NCBI GenBank assembly: GCA_021733945.1 | Contig: JAIPJX010000043.1 | Coordinates: 1-33,585 of the forward strand | Origin: Verrucomicrobiota bacterium | GTDB taxonomy: Bacteria > Verrucomicrobiota > Verrucomicrobiia > Limisphaerales > SIBE01 | Length of the DNA stretch: 33,585 nt | Direction of reading: 5' to 3' | Shown: piece after piece, positions 1 through 10,509 of the stretch | Numbering within the stretch: position 1 is the stretch's first letter | Layout of the letters: each line of letters starts with the position of its first letter | The notes under the pieces: model-generated | Database searches by the model: none | Seen by the model: only the letters and a program-made list of their open reading frames with translations | Told to the model about the DNA's origin: nothing | Translations under genes and position numbers: made by a program

Positions 1-121
1 TGGCAGCCAGGGCTTCCGAGGCGGACACCGCACGCACCAATTCAAACGCTTCAAGGGCGTCTTCATAGATTTCATACTGAAAATCGTCGTCCTCAACGAC
101 GAGGATGCGGGGCTTGTTCAT
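1..121 (-). CDS. Response regulator receiver domain, N-terminal fragment cut by window edge
   Basis: Reading leftwards from the ATG at 121-119, the first 40 codons give a receiver-domain start: a hydrophobic beta strand (PRILVVEDD) followed by the acidic pair that binds Mg2+ in CheY-like domains, then a helix. The phospho-acceptor aspartate lies beyond the window. The gene follows the histidine kinase (ends at 313) on the same strand, so the two probably form a sensor-regulator pair; 191 bp containing a palindrome separate them. The output domain cannot be seen. Confidence 0.8.
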   Translation of the reverse strand, partial: MNKPRILVVEDDDFQYEIYEDALEAFELVRAVSASEALAA

Positions 122-215
122 AACCAGTGCCGAGGTTCAAGTTCATTTAACACCACAGACCCGTCGGCTTCAAGCACGCACCGCCCCACGGCAACCGTCG
201 ATTTGGCCCGTTCGT

Positions 216-275
216 AGTCCCGGTTTGAACCGGTTTGAACTTGCGGATCGGCACCAACCGGCTGAAGCCGGGACT
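216..275. repeat. Palindromic intergenic element between kinase and regulator genes
   Basis: AGTCCCGG at 216-223 is the reverse complement of CCGGGACT at 268-275. Between them is a directly repeated CCGGTTTGAAC-like stretch and an AACCGG/CCGGTT pairing. It resembles the short dispersed palindromes seen elsewhere in this window, but no second copy is visible here. It could also act as an intercistronic RNA hairpin. Confidence 0.45.
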
Positions 276-312
276 CCGGGCGAAACTTCAACCGTTGCCT
301 GAATCCAGTGCC

Positions 313-3300
313 TCAGGAAGTTCCTTTCAACGGGTCGGCGACCGGAGCGACGATCGTGAAGGCGGTTCCCCGACCCACTTGGGAATCGACGTGCAAACCA
401 TACTGAAGTTCCTTGGCAAGTTCATACACCATGCTCAAGCCCAGGCCGGTGCCACGCCGCGTGGACAGCGCCTTCGTGGTGAAGAAAGGTTCAAAGATCC
501 GTTGTTGAATCTCTTCGGGAATGCCACATCCGGAGTCGCGAACGGTTACGCAGACGTACTGCGATCCTTCGGCGGGTGACAGTGCCGGGTTGGGCGGTGG
601 CCGCGTCGTCAGCGACGTTCGGATCTGGATGTCTCCGCCATCCGGCATGGCGTCCACCGCATTGATCAGCAGATTCAGCAAAATCTGCTGGATCATCTCG
701 TTCACGCCACGCACCCGGGGCAAATCCGCTGCGGGTTCGAACCGGACCTGCGCGCCCCGGAGGAATTCATCCCCAAGCACCCGCAGTGTTTCCTCCGTCA
801 GAGCGTTCAGATCGCACAGGCCCAGTCCCTGTTCCGCCACCCGGCTCAGGCCGAGGATCGATTTCACGATGCCGCTGCCTTGATCGACCATGGTCTTGAT
901 CCTGCCGACGCGCGTCAGGATTTTCTCCTTGTCATCGATATGGTTCTCAATGATCTGCGCGGATCCCTTGATGATGGAAAGAATGCTGTTGAAATCGTGG
1001 GAAATTCCAGCCGCCAGCGTGCCCAGGGCGCGCATCTTCTGGCTTTGCACGAGCTCAGCGGTGGCTTTCTCAAGTTCCCGCGTTCGGATACCGACGATCT
1101 TTTCCACCTCGGCATAACTTCGAATGAGCTGCAGATGCCGGTTCACCGCCAGACCGGCGAAAAAGAGCACCAGCACCAGACCACTCACCAGAACCACCAG
1201 GATGCGCGGTTCCTTGTGCCAGGGTGTGACCACGGAGAAATCGAAGAACGTGGTGACAATGTCCTGATTCCAGTTGCGGTCCATCGATCGCACCTCAAAC
1301 CGGTGTTTTCCGGCGCGCAGATTTTCAAACGACGCCGTGGTGGTGTTCGTATACGCGGCCCAGGAACCTTCATCGATCCGGAAGGAAAACAGCAGGCGTT
1401 CGGGACGCGTATAATCCCATTTGTCGATCGCCCGGAGCCGAAACCGCGCTGTTCCCTGAGGGCTCGTTCCGTCTGAATCATCCATTTCAGGAGACAACGT
1501 TTCGGGCGGGCTCAGATCCGCCTCCGGCTGGTGGAGACTCAGTCCCCGCGTGGTCCCCACCCAAAGCCTGCCCCGGCGGTCCTCGAACACCTCGGTCGCC
1601 ACCTGGCTGGGCAACCCCTCCTCAACGCCGTTGGAAACCCAGCTGCCCCCGAAGTAGGCGTAAATTCCGTCCGAGGCCGCCACCCAGACCTTTCCCGAGC
1701 TGGAATGGATCATGCGGCTCACCCGGTCCAGTCCGGTCCGGATCACGCTCCACTCCGCCCCGTCGAACTGCAGGATCCGACCCCCACCCGCAAACCAAAT
1801 TCGTGTGTCATCGATTTCCATCACGCAGGAAGCCTGGTACCCGTAAAACCCTTCCGACTCACCGTAGGTTTCGATCTGTCCGTTACGAATTCGGGTGAGT
1901 GCTCCGGTACTTCCAAACCATTGATCTCCATTCCGGCTTGTGAAAACGAAATCCAGTTCCCGTGTCCGATCAATGGCCGGGTAGAGCTCCAGCGGGAGAA
2001 ACGTGTCTCCGTCAAACTGTTCCAGGCGGTGTGAATTCGGTGCGTCCGGAGAACCCAGGCTGGTCTGCGTCCAAAGCGTCCCGTCAGGCCGGGCACCCAG
2101 AATTCTGATCCGTCGTCCTTCAGGGTGCGGCACCTGCTCGAACCGGGCCGTGTTCGGACGAAACAGAAGCGCCTGCTCACCCCCTGTGATGACAAGGCGG
2201 CCGTCCGCCAGTTCGTACATTTTGGCAGGTGTTTGGGAATCCGGATCAAACCCCGCAGGCCAGCCAACGGATTCGAAGTGGTCGCCTCTCAGACTGAGCA
2301 GACCGTCGGAGAGAACAAACCAAACGGTGCCATCGCCCGACTCGAACACGGTGTGAACAACCGACGGATCCGGGTCGGCCGACCGGGGACTGCGCCAGAG
2401 ATAGGGAGCATGCCGGGCGACCCCCTCGGAAGTCGCCAACCAGAACGCTCCGCTGGGTTCGACGATCACATCCCGATACTGCCCCATCCAGGTGGGATCC
2501 TTCGATTGTTCGAACGGGACACCCTCCTCAAACCGGAGCAGCGCGTTGATGGTGTGGGCCCAGGGATTGCCATCCCAGCCCGGCCAGGCCTGGAGGAGGT
2601 TTTTTCCGGGTGCCCGTTCTTTTCTCCAACTCACTCCGTCAAACTCCAGCAGAAGGCGTTGACCCGCCTCCCCCTCTTCCGTGGCCACGGTTACCATCGA
2701 TCCATTGGCACCCTCGAAAGGTCGCTGCAGGTTGACCACCCCGAGCGATTCCTGGAGATTCTCGATCCGCCACTCGGATTTGTTGGAAATCTGGCGCAAC
2801 GGACCCTCGACTTTCGCCAGACCATTCGCACCCGTGATCCACAGCCCTCCGTCCCGCGCCTCCGCCATTTCGATGAACCGTCCCAGCCCGGTCTCGTTCA
2901 CCCGCTTGAGGACCAGCGCGCGTTTGCCCGAGACAAATTCCATCAGCTGATCCGAGAGCAGGAACAACACGCGGTTGTGCTCGGCCGGCAGGAGCGGGAT
3001 CTGACGGACCCGACGCAGCATGTGCGACTGAATTTCCGCGCGTATCTCCGGCACATAGTGATGGTCCCAGCCTTTGGCCACGTATTGGGCCAGGCCGTCG
3101 GGATACAGAGACCACAATTGCCCGGTGCGGCTTTCATAAATCCGGTAGCTGTCACGTCCGGGGGAAGGAAGCCTCTGGATGCTGTATCCGTCCATCACCG
3201 AGATCTGATCGCCGTCCCGATGTTTCACCCAGACATTGCCCCGGGGACTCCAGGTGATGGACATTGCGTAGGAATCACTCAGTCCATCAGCCGCACTGAA

Positions 3301-3429
3301 GACGCTCAAATGAACCGGTGAATCGGCCGCGCTCGGAAGGATCCCACCACCCAGGAGGAAGATCCCCAACACGCACTGGAGTCGTTTGACGCCGGATCGG
3401 AGCCGGGTGCTGTGTGAAGAAGGCTTCAT
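313..3429 (-). CDS. Membrane sensor histidine kinase with two-component-regulator propeller
   Basis: This 1038-aa protein has a signal-like N-terminus (about residues 15-35), a long periplasmic part with Reg_prop propeller repeats (for example EDRRGRLWVGTTRGLSL), a Y_Y_Y domain (about 660-735), one membrane helix (about 741-763) and a cytoplasmic kinase. The H-box is ISHDFNS with His811 as the expected phosphorylation site. The ATPase domain shows the N-box (LLNLLINAVDAMPDGG), DSGCGIP, FEPFFTTK and GTGLGLSMV motifs, so it should be active. There is no receiver domain on the protein; the response regulator gene follows downstream. Propeller-type sensors of this family often sense extracellular carbohydrate or envelope signals; the ligand here is unknown. 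Confidence 0.93.
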   Translation of the reverse strand: MKPSSHSTRLRSGVKRLQCVLGIFLLGGGILPSAADSPVHLSVFSAADGLSDSYAMSITWSPRGNVWVKHRDGDQISVMDGYSIQRLPSPGRDSYRIYESRTGQLWSLYPDGLAQYVAKGWDHHYVPEIRAEIQSHMLRRVRQIPLLPAEHNRVLFLLSDQLMEFVSGKRALVLKRVNETGLGRFIEMAEARDGGLWITGANGLAKVEGPLRQISNKSEWRIENLQESLGVVNLQRPFEGANGSMVTVATEEGEAGQRLLLEFDGVSWRKERAPGKNLLQAWPGWDGNPWAHTINALLRFEEGVPFEQSKDPTWMGQYRDVIVEPSGAFWLATSEGVARHAPYLWRSPRSADPDPSVVHTVFESGDGTVWFVLSDGLLSLRGDHFESVGWPAGFDPDSQTPAKMYELADGRLVITGGEQALLFRPNTARFEQVPHPEGRRIRILGARPDGTLWTQTSLGSPDAPNSHRLEQFDGDTFLPLELYPAIDRTRELDFVFTSRNGDQWFGSTGALTRIRNGQIETYGESEGFYGYQASCVMEIDDTRIWFAGGGRILQFDGAEWSVIRTGLDRVSRMIHSSSGKVWVAASDGIYAYFGGSWVSNGVEEGLPSQVATEVFEDRRGRLWVGTTRGLSLHQPEADLSPPETLSPEMDDSDGTSPQGTARFRLRAIDKWDYTRPERLLFSFRIDEGSWAAYTNTTTASFENLRAGKHRFEVRSMDRNWNQDIVTTFFDFSVVTPWHKEPRILVVLVSGLVLVLFFAGLAVNRHLQLIRSYAEVEKIVGIRTRELEKATAELVQSQKMRALGTLAAGISHDFNSILSIIKGSAQIIENHIDDKEKILTRVGRIKTMVDQGSGIVKSILGLSRVAEQGLGLCDLNALTEETLRVLGDEFLRGAQVRFEPAADLPRVRGVNEMIQQILLNLLINAVDAMPDGGDIQIRTSLTTRPPPNPALSPAEGSQYVCVTVRDSGCGIPEEIQQRIFEPFFTTKALSTRRGTGLGLSMVYELAKELQYGLHVDSQVGRGTAFTIVAPVADPLKGTS

Positions 3430-3536
3430 TCTCGGGATCCACGGTCAGCCCGAATCTAGTTGACCCGGTCCCGAATGGCGAGCTCAACCGGGAAGGGACC
3501 CGTGCGGGCCACCGTATTCCCGGATGCGGAGCCGGC

Positions 3537-5360
<1,824 letters not shown>

Positions 5361-5648
5361 AATTCCAAAAGCGGTGTCCAGTCCAAACGCAGTGACGTAA
5401 CACGACCCGTCCGGGAATGTCGAGTGTCGATTGATCCCGGCCGGCCGAAGAAGATGCCCTCAAAAGGGCCATGGGATTACCCCGCAAAGGCAGGGGGGCT
5501 ATGGCGGCAGCTTTTCCTTGAAAAACGCTGCGGCCTCGGAATTGAAGCTGTGAAAATTGGTTGGAGTCGCCATTCCAACGGCCGCCTGTACATCGGTGGA
5601 AGCGCCTTTGTTTCCACCGTCTCCCTCGAGTTCCGGAATTCCCGGGGC

Positions 5649-6878
5649 TCAGGATCGATTGCTCCGCCAGATCAATGCCGCGCCCCCTGCCTGGAACACC
5701 AGATTCGGGATCCAGAGGATCAGGTGGGGATGGAATTCCGCGTGAGTGTCCAGCGATTGGGCGAGAATTAAAAAACCGTAATAAAACAGGACCAGAACCA
5801 GCGCGATGGCTATGCCAACCGAAGTCTCACGCCGGTGCGCCCGGATTCCCAGAGGGATCCCGATCAGCGTGAACCCGATACTCGCGAACGAGAAGGCCAC
5901 CTGCCGGTGCAGCTGCACCCTGGCCGGAGTGGGATCGACTCCGCTGGCTTCCAGCGCCTTGATCTCCGTGAGGAGCTCCCGGAAACTCATCCAGCTGAGT
6001 CGCGGCTTGCCGATTTCCCTGGCGGACGCGCGCAAGGGGAACGGACCCAGCCGAAACGCTTTCATCTTCACAACGTGCCATTCCACCCGATTGCCTTCGG
6101 CATCCAGTCGAAACACGGGTTCAACCCGGACGGCAGCCATTTCGGTATCGAGGTTTTCCTCCTCGTCGACCGATCCGCCCCCACGCCCCGGCGACGTGAC
6201 ATTTCGCCTCTCCATGATCACGTTCCTCAAATCCAGGTTGGCCGATTCGCTGCCCGCGTCGATCGTCAAAGTTCCTTCCGAGGCGGAGATTTTCTTCACG
6301 GTCACCTCGTCCTCCAGCTCGTAGATCAGGACATCCTTGAGAAGGTTTCCCTCGCGTTCCCCCACGTAGAGGATGTAACCCGGAAGGGAATCCACAAACT
6401 GGTCTTCGGGCAGAAAGGTTGCGGCCCGCTCCAAACCCGCCCGGTAAAGAAGCTCCTTGTAGAGCACCCGGCATTTCGGAGCAATCTCCAGCGTCATCAA
6501 CGCGCTCAAGCCGCTGACAAAGATGCTCATCAGGACCACGGGCATGATCAGCGAAACCAGACTCACGCCTCCCGCCCGCGCCGCCGTCAGCTCCTGGTCC
6601 GCACTGAATCTCCCGAACACCAGCAGGCTGGCCGTCAACATTCCCATCGGCAGGGCAAATGCCAGCACATACGGCATGAGCAGGGCGACGGCCTTGAGAA
6701 GGGTGCCGAACGAGGCCTGCTGGTTGACCAGCAGCACCATGATCTCCTTGAGCACGTTGCCAAGCAGCAGCACAAACGTGAACACTGCGATGGTCATCAA
6801 CAGTGCGGCCACGGTCTGCTTCGCCAAATAGAGATGCAACGTTCTCACGCCTGATTCGATCGTCCGTTCCACGCCCAC
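5649..6878 (-). CDS. LptF/LptG (YjgP/YjgQ) family lipopolysaccharide export permease
   Basis: The protein has the family layout: three membrane helices at the N-terminus (about residues 25-130), a soluble periplasmic beta-rich domain (about 140-300) and three more helices at the C-terminus. The stretch FALPMGMLTASLLVFGRFSADQE is typical of the family, whose members form the membrane core of the LptB2FG transporter that extracts LPS from the inner membrane. Whether it is F or G cannot be decided, and no partner or LptB is nearby. The longest frame starts at GTG 6878 (409 aa); a second GTG at 6848 gives VRTLHLYLAKQ, closer to usual family N-termini, and may be the real start. Neither has a strong ribosome site. 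Confidence 0.9.
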   Translation of the reverse strand: MGVERTIESGVRTLHLYLAKQTVAALLMTIAVFTFVLLLGNVLKEIMVLLVNQQASFGTLLKAVALLMPYVLAFALPMGMLTASLLVFGRFSADQELTAARAGGVSLVSLIMPVVLMSIFVSGLSALMTLEIAPKCRVLYKELLYRAGLERAATFLPEDQFVDSLPGYILYVGEREGNLLKDVLIYELEDEVTVKKISASEGTLTIDAGSESANLDLRNVIMERRNVTSPGRGGGSVDEEENLDTEMAAVRVEPVFRLDAEGNRVEWHVVKMKAFRLGPFPLRASAREIGKPRLSWMSFRELLTEIKALEASGVDPTPARVQLHRQVAFSFASIGFTLIGIPLGIRAHRRETSVGIAIALVLVLFYYGFLILAQSLDTHAEFHPHLILWIPNLVFQAGGAALIWRSNRS

Positions 6879-7074
6879 GAGGTGACGCAGCTGTTTGAAA
6901 GCCCCGGAATAAGCAATCCTCCGTCGGCCCGCTTGTTCAGAAGGGTCGAATCTCCGAGATTACCGAGTCATCCGTCAAGAGGAATCCCGGAGGCTGAAAC
7001 CGGGTGCCTTTCACCAACACCCGGAAATCGCCGAACTCGACAATTGCGGCGGGGCTTTTCAGATTAGCTGGAGC

Positions 7075-7875
7075 ATGCATTCTTCCATCCAGCACAACCG
7101 CCGCGCCTGGGACGACCGGGTCCACCGAAAGGACTGGTACATCGACACCGCGACGGAATCCGATTTCAACGATCCCTGGGCGGTCCTGGATCCATGTGGC
7201 TGGCTGGAGCGGGACTGGGACGGCCGTCAGGTGTTGTGCCTGGCTGCGGGAGGCGGACGCCACGGCGTTCTGTTCGCGTCCCTGGGTGCCCGGGTGACCG
7301 TCGTGGACCTCAGCCCCGCCATGCTGGCGCTGGACCAAAAGCTCGCCACGGAACGTGGTCTGAACGTGCGGTTGATCGAATCGTCCATGGACAATCTCTC
7401 CGAGCTGGGCGATTCGACGTTCGATTTGGTATTTCAGCCCGTCAGCACATGCTACGTGCCGGACATCGCGCCGGTGTACCGCGAAGTGGCCCGGGTCACG
7501 CGTCCAGGTGCCCTCTACATCAGCCAGCACAAACAGCCCCTGAACCTGCAGGCCGGCAGCACACCCACCGCCCAGGGCTACCCGGTTGGTGAACCCTACC
7601 ATCGCTCGGGGCCCCTGCCGCCCGCACCGCACGGCTCGTGGCACCGGGAATCAGGCACCGTGGAGTTTCTCCATCGCTGGGATCAGTTGCTCGGAGGTCT
7701 CTGCACCGCGGGATTCGTCATCGAAAACGTCGCCGAACCCCGGCATGGCGATCCGCTGGCGACACCCGGGAGCTTCGCCCACCGCAGCGCCTACATCCCC
7801 CCCTACATCCGCCTCAAAGCCCGCCGCACTTCAGCACCTCCGGAAAATGCCGCGCCAAAGCTCTGGGTTCCGTGA
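7075..7875 (+). CDS. Class I SAM-dependent methyltransferase
   Basis: The 266-aa protein has a Rossmann-type methyltransferase core: motif I (VLCLAAGGGRHGVLFASLG, about residues 54-72) binds S-adenosylmethionine, motif II ends in the acidic VVDLSPAML, and DLVFQPVSTCYVPD with the following helix fits motifs IV-V. The C-terminal part contains HRWDQLLGGLCTAGF, a segment common in this broad family. The substrate cannot be told. A GGAG lies just before the ATG at 7075. It is transcribed away from the permease gene, so 6879-7074 must hold two divergent promoters; no convincing -35/-10 pair is visible there. The uracil-DNA glycosylase gene follows 142 bp later on the same strand. Confidence 0.88.
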   Translation: MHSSIQHNRRAWDDRVHRKDWYIDTATESDFNDPWAVLDPCGWLERDWDGRQVLCLAAGGGRHGVLFASLGARVTVVDLSPAMLALDQKLATERGLNVRLIESSMDNLSELGDSTFDLVFQPVSTCYVPDIAPVYREVARVTRPGALYISQHKQPLNLQAGSTPTAQGYPVGEPYHRSGPLPPAPHGSWHRESGTVEFLHRWDQLLGGLCTAGFVIENVAEPRHGDPLATPGSFAHRSAYIPPYIRLKARRTSAPPENAAPKLWVP

Positions 7876-8017
7876 ACGGATCGCTCCGGAGCCGCCCCAC
7901 AATCCCCTTTCACGGGGAGGGGGGCGGGCATGGCATTGGTCTGCGGCTTTGGTCTTTCCAGTGGGGCCGGTTCCCACGATACTTCGCCGCTGTGAAATCA
8001 ACACGCCCCTACGCATC

Positions 8018-8701
8018 ATGACGGATCGACGCCCAGCAGCCACCCTGTCTCCCCTCGAGAAACACGTGCGCCGTCTGCATGCCTGTCGTCGCTGTGACCT
8101 CATGCACAAGCCGGTGGTATCGGGCGGTCCGGTGCAAAGCAAAGTCCTGCTGATCGGCCAGGCACCGGGCGACAAGGAACCAGTCCTCGGAAGGCCCTTC
8201 GCGTGGACTGCGGGGAAAACCCTGTTCCGATGGTTTGCGGAAGCGACCGGGATCAGCGAGGAACAGTTTCGCGCCCGGGTTTACATGGCGGCCGTCTGCC
8301 GGTGTTTTCCCGGAAAAAAAGAGACCGGAGGCGACCGTGTGCCCACCCGGGAGGAGATTTCCAATTGCAGTGCCTGGCTGGAAGCGGAGTTTTCGCTGCT
8401 GAAACCCACCCTGGTGATTCCCGTGGGCAAACTCGCCATCGGACAGTTCCTGGCGGAACCCAGGCTCGACCGGGTGATCGGCCGACAGTTTCAGGCGCGT
8501 GGGTTTGGGCGGCGATTTGATCTGATCCCGCTGCCGCATCCTTCGGGTGCCTCTCCGTGGCATCGCATGGAGCCCGGTCGCTCCCTGCTCAACGAGGCAC
8601 TGGGGCGGGTGGCCGTCCACCCGGCGTATGCCGCGCTCACCAGCCCTGGATCTCGGGCCACAACACCTCCAGATCGTCGTCGCGCAGCGCCATCTGCCTG
8701 A
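8018..8701 (+). CDS. Uracil-DNA glycosylase family protein (family 4/5-like)
   Basis: A 227-aa protein starting MTDRRPAATLS. Residues 21-28 hold CRRC (Cys23, Cys26), and further cysteines occur near AAVCRCFPG and EEISNCSAW, consistent with a 4Fe-4S cluster as in family 4/5 enzymes. The motif GQAPGDKEPVLGRPF corresponds to the catalytic-water loop, and LPHPSGASPWHR to the C-terminal DNA-minor-groove loop. Such enzymes remove uracil from DNA in base-excision repair. The open frame runs back to 7586, but that part is antiparallel-looking sequence overlapping the methyltransferase gene; the ATG at 8018 begins the conserved region. The last 19 or so codons overlap the convergent gene at 8637-9140 and look like non-conserved tail. 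Confidence 0.87.
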   Translation: MTDRRPAATLSPLEKHVRRLHACRRCDLMHKPVVSGGPVQSKVLLIGQAPGDKEPVLGRPFAWTAGKTLFRWFAEATGISEEQFRARVYMAAVCRCFPGKKETGGDRVPTREEISNCSAWLEAEFSLLKPTLVIPVGKLAIGQFLAEPRLDRVIGRQFQARGFGRRFDLIPLPHPSGASPWHRMEPGRSLLNEALGRVAVHPAYAALTSPGSRATTPPDRRRAAPSA

Positions 8702-9140
8702 TGCTGCCCTTGCTGCCGGATTCGATCGAACGCCGAAGCCAGTCCCGGGCGTCATCCAATCGCAGCATCTGGCAGGCGTAACAGGAGAGATTGTACGGGA
8801 TGATTGCGTCCTGCGGAAACAGCGCGGCTGCAGGCAGCAGGGCATCCCATGCCTTCTCCAACCCGCCTCCCGGGACACGCCGCAAGGCATAAGCCCTGTG
8901 CAGCCAGCCACTCGCGCGGCCGGGGGAATTCTCGACCAGGAGTTGTGCGACCTCCAGCCCCAACGTCCATTGGTTGTCCTGTGCATGCATCAACCAGCGC
9001 ACTTCCAGGACGTCGGGATGCTCCCATACTTCCCTGGGGAGATGCGACAACTCAAGCGCGGCCTCGGCCGGGTTGCCCAGCTCCAGCCAACCCACTGCCG
9101 ACGAAAGAATATGATGATTTGGACTGTCGAACTCGTTCAT
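8637..9140 (-). CDS. TPR-like repeat protein of unknown function
   Basis: From the ATG at 9140 (MNEFDSPNHHILSSAVGWLELGN) the frame gives 167 aa of paired helices with TPR character: AVGWLELGNPAEAALELSHLP, then VAQLLVENSPGRASGWLHRAYAL, then IPYNLSCYACQMLRLDDARDWLRRS. Proteins of this size and start are common as stand-alone tetratricopeptide scaffolds; no partner is evident. The frame is open up to 9200, but the added residues have no helix pattern. Its 3' end overlaps the glycosylase gene by 65 bp in convergent orientation. No signal peptide, so probably cytoplasmic. Confidence 0.75.
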   Translation of the reverse strand: MNEFDSPNHHILSSAVGWLELGNPAEAALELSHLPREVWEHPDVLEVRWLMHAQDNQWTLGLEVAQLLVENSPGRASGWLHRAYALRRVPGGGLEKAWDALLPAAALFPQDAIIPYNLSCYACQMLRLDDARDWLRRSIESGSKGSIRQMALRDDDLEVLWPEIQGW

Positions 9141-9280
9141 CCTTCTAAAGCCTAACGACCGGATTCGATTTTGAAAACCAACATTCACAGGCAAACCCAT
9201 CGTCGTTCGCCTGGTTTCCCCACCCGTTCCGGAGGAAATCGGACAAAATCTAAGTCAACGGGGTGTGGCCGAGCCCGCCA

Positions 9281-9430
9281 ACGGGTAGCGTTTGTCGCGC
9301 TGCGACAAACCCGGCCGCGTTCAGCGGACGGTCCCGGTGGCATCACCGGGTTTCGCGGGCTTGGGTTCTCCCTCGGTTTGTTGTGTCGCTGGACGCGGCA
9401 CCTGTCTGTCGCAGCGCGACAGACTCCACC
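9281..9430. repeat. REP-like unit, copy 1 (two palindromes 94 bp apart)
   Basis: The unit begins with the palindrome TTTGTCGCGCTGCGACAAA (9290-9310 with flanking G/C) and ends with TCTGTCGCAGCGCGACAGA (9404-9424) followed by CTCCACC. Both hairpins share the core TGTCGC-N2/3-GCGACA. The region 9141-9280 before it holds no gene or other signal that I can see. The unit is repeated exactly 200 bp later with three mismatches in 150 bases. Confidence 0.85.
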
Positions 9431-9480
9431 ATGGTTGGCGGCTCCCTGGACCAGGGATCCATGGTGCACCCAGGTCGTTC

Positions 9481-9630
9481 ACGGGTAGCGTTTGTCGCGC
9501 TGCGACAAACCTGGCCGCGTTCAGCGGACGGTCCCGGTGGCATCACCCGGTTTCGCGGGCTTGGGTTCTCCCTCGGTTTGTTGTGCCGCTGGACGCGGCA
9601 CCTGTCTGTCGCAGCGCGACAGACTCCACC
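9481..9630. repeat. REP-like unit, copy 2
   Basis: Near-identical to the unit at 9281-9430 (hairpins at 9490-9510 and 9604-9624). Between the two copies is a linker (9431-9480) containing GGATCCATGGTGCACC that also occurs, slightly changed, at 10533-10590. The exact 200-bp period shows a recent tandem duplication. Confidence 0.85.
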
Positions 9631-9663
9631 CTAACTCCACCCTAACTCCACCCTAACTCCACC
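9631..9663. repeat. 11-bp tandem repeat, three copies
   Basis: Three perfect head-to-tail copies of CTAACTCCACC directly abut the REP unit, whose own last bases (ACTCCACC) look like the seed of the repeat. The same array occurs with seven copies downstream of the transposase gene. Confidence 0.9.
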
Positions 9664-9757
9664 TTCTTCCTCAATCGTCGGTTTGTCGGGAATCGAGCAC
9701 TGTTTTCTGAAAGGCCCGGGTGTTGCAGAAAACCCGGATGCCTGGTAACTTCAGGCC

Positions 9758-10231
9758 ATGTCCCGGCGGAGAATTCGGCACCTTCCGCACGAGGTCCCCT
9801 TGTGGGTGGATCCGAACAAGGAAACCTATTTCATCACGATCAACTGCCGCACACGCGGACTGAACCAGCTGGCTCGGAACGATGTCGCCGCATTCTTGTT
9901 TGAAACAGTGCGCCACCGGCAGCAAGCGTCTTTCTGGTGGCCCTGGCTGTTTCTTCTCATGCCCGATCACCTCCACGCCCTGCTTTCGTTCCCTCTTCCG
10001 GGGAAGCCGTTTCGTGGGGTGATCAGCAAGTGGAAGGAGTGGACGGCCAAACAAGTGGGCATTGACTGGCAGCTCGATTTCTTCGAACACCGGCTGCGTC
10101 GCGATGAAAGTCGGCGGGCAAAAGCCGACTACATTTTGGCCAATCCGGTCCGGGCCGGATTGGTGGCACGGCCTGAGGACTGGCCTTTTGTGTATTTCGC
10201 CGATGGGAGGAAACCGGAGTTCGCGGAATAA
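9758..10231 (+). CDS. REP-associated tyrosine transposase (RAYT, IS200-like Y1 HUH family)
   Basis: The 157-aa protein carries the HUH-type metal motif MPDHLHALLSF (His71, His73) and the tyrosine motif DYILANPVRAGLV, with Tyr125 as the likely nucleophile. Its length and the NPVRAGL signature match RAYT proteins, single-copy domesticated relatives of IS200/IS605 transposases that act on REP hairpins. The N-terminal RHLPHEVPLWV...YFITINC segment is typical of the group. It is framed on both sides by the hairpin units described here (copies 1-2 at left, copies 3-4 at right), as expected if these are its substrates. No ribosome site stands out at the ATG. All key residues are present, so the enzyme is probably functional. 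Confidence 0.92.
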   Translation: MSRRRIRHLPHEVPLWVDPNKETYFITINCRTRGLNQLARNDVAAFLFETVRHRQQASFWWPWLFLLMPDHLHALLSFPLPGKPFRGVISKWKEWTAKQVGIDWQLDFFEHRLRRDESRRAKADYILANPVRAGLVARPEDWPFVYFADGRKPEFAE

Positions 10232-10265
10232 TCTTCTGGGGATCGATTCCTCGCATCAGAACAGG

Positions 10266-10415
10266 TACGGGAGGGTTTGTCGCGCTGCGACAAACCTGTC
10301 CGCGTTCAGCGGACGGTCCCGGCGGCATCACCCGGTTTCGCGGGCTTGGGTTCTCCCTCGGTTTGTTGTGCCGCTGGACGCGGCACCTGTCTGTCGCAGC
10401 GCGACAGACTCCACC
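10266..10415. repeat. REP-like unit, copy 3
   Basis: Starts 34 bp after the transposase stop. Hairpins at 10275-10295 and 10389-10409 are identical to those of copies 1 and 2; only a few bases between them differ. Same orientation as the left-hand copies. Confidence 0.85.
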
Positions 10416-10492
10416 CTAACTCCACCCTAACTCCACCCTAACTCCACCCTAACTCCACCCTAACTCCACCCTAACTCCACCCTAACTCCACC
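10416..10492. repeat. 11-bp tandem repeat, seven copies
   Basis: Seven perfect copies of CTAACTCCACC follow REP unit copy 3, then a degenerate CTCCTCCACAC. The same repeat is present in three copies at 9631-9663. The difference points to slippage or to active copy-number change. Confidence 0.92.
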
Positions 10493-10509
10493 CTCCTCCA
10501 CACCCACTT

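Noticed and set aside
2125-3321. Open frame of 398 codons on the + strand inside the histidine kinase gene
   Set aside because: The opposite strand carries a full sensor kinase with all motifs.
6937-7644. Leftward frame of 235 codons over the methyltransferase
   Set aside because: The rightward frame has the SAM-binding motif and a normal start; the leftward one is its shadow.
7586-8017. Long N-terminal extension of the uracil-DNA glycosylase
   Set aside because: It overlaps the methyltransferase in another frame, and conserved sequence begins only after the ATG at 8018.
9631-10492. CRISPR array in the repeat region
   Set aside because: The repeats are 11-bp head-to-tail units without spacers, or REP hairpins; no cas genes are present.
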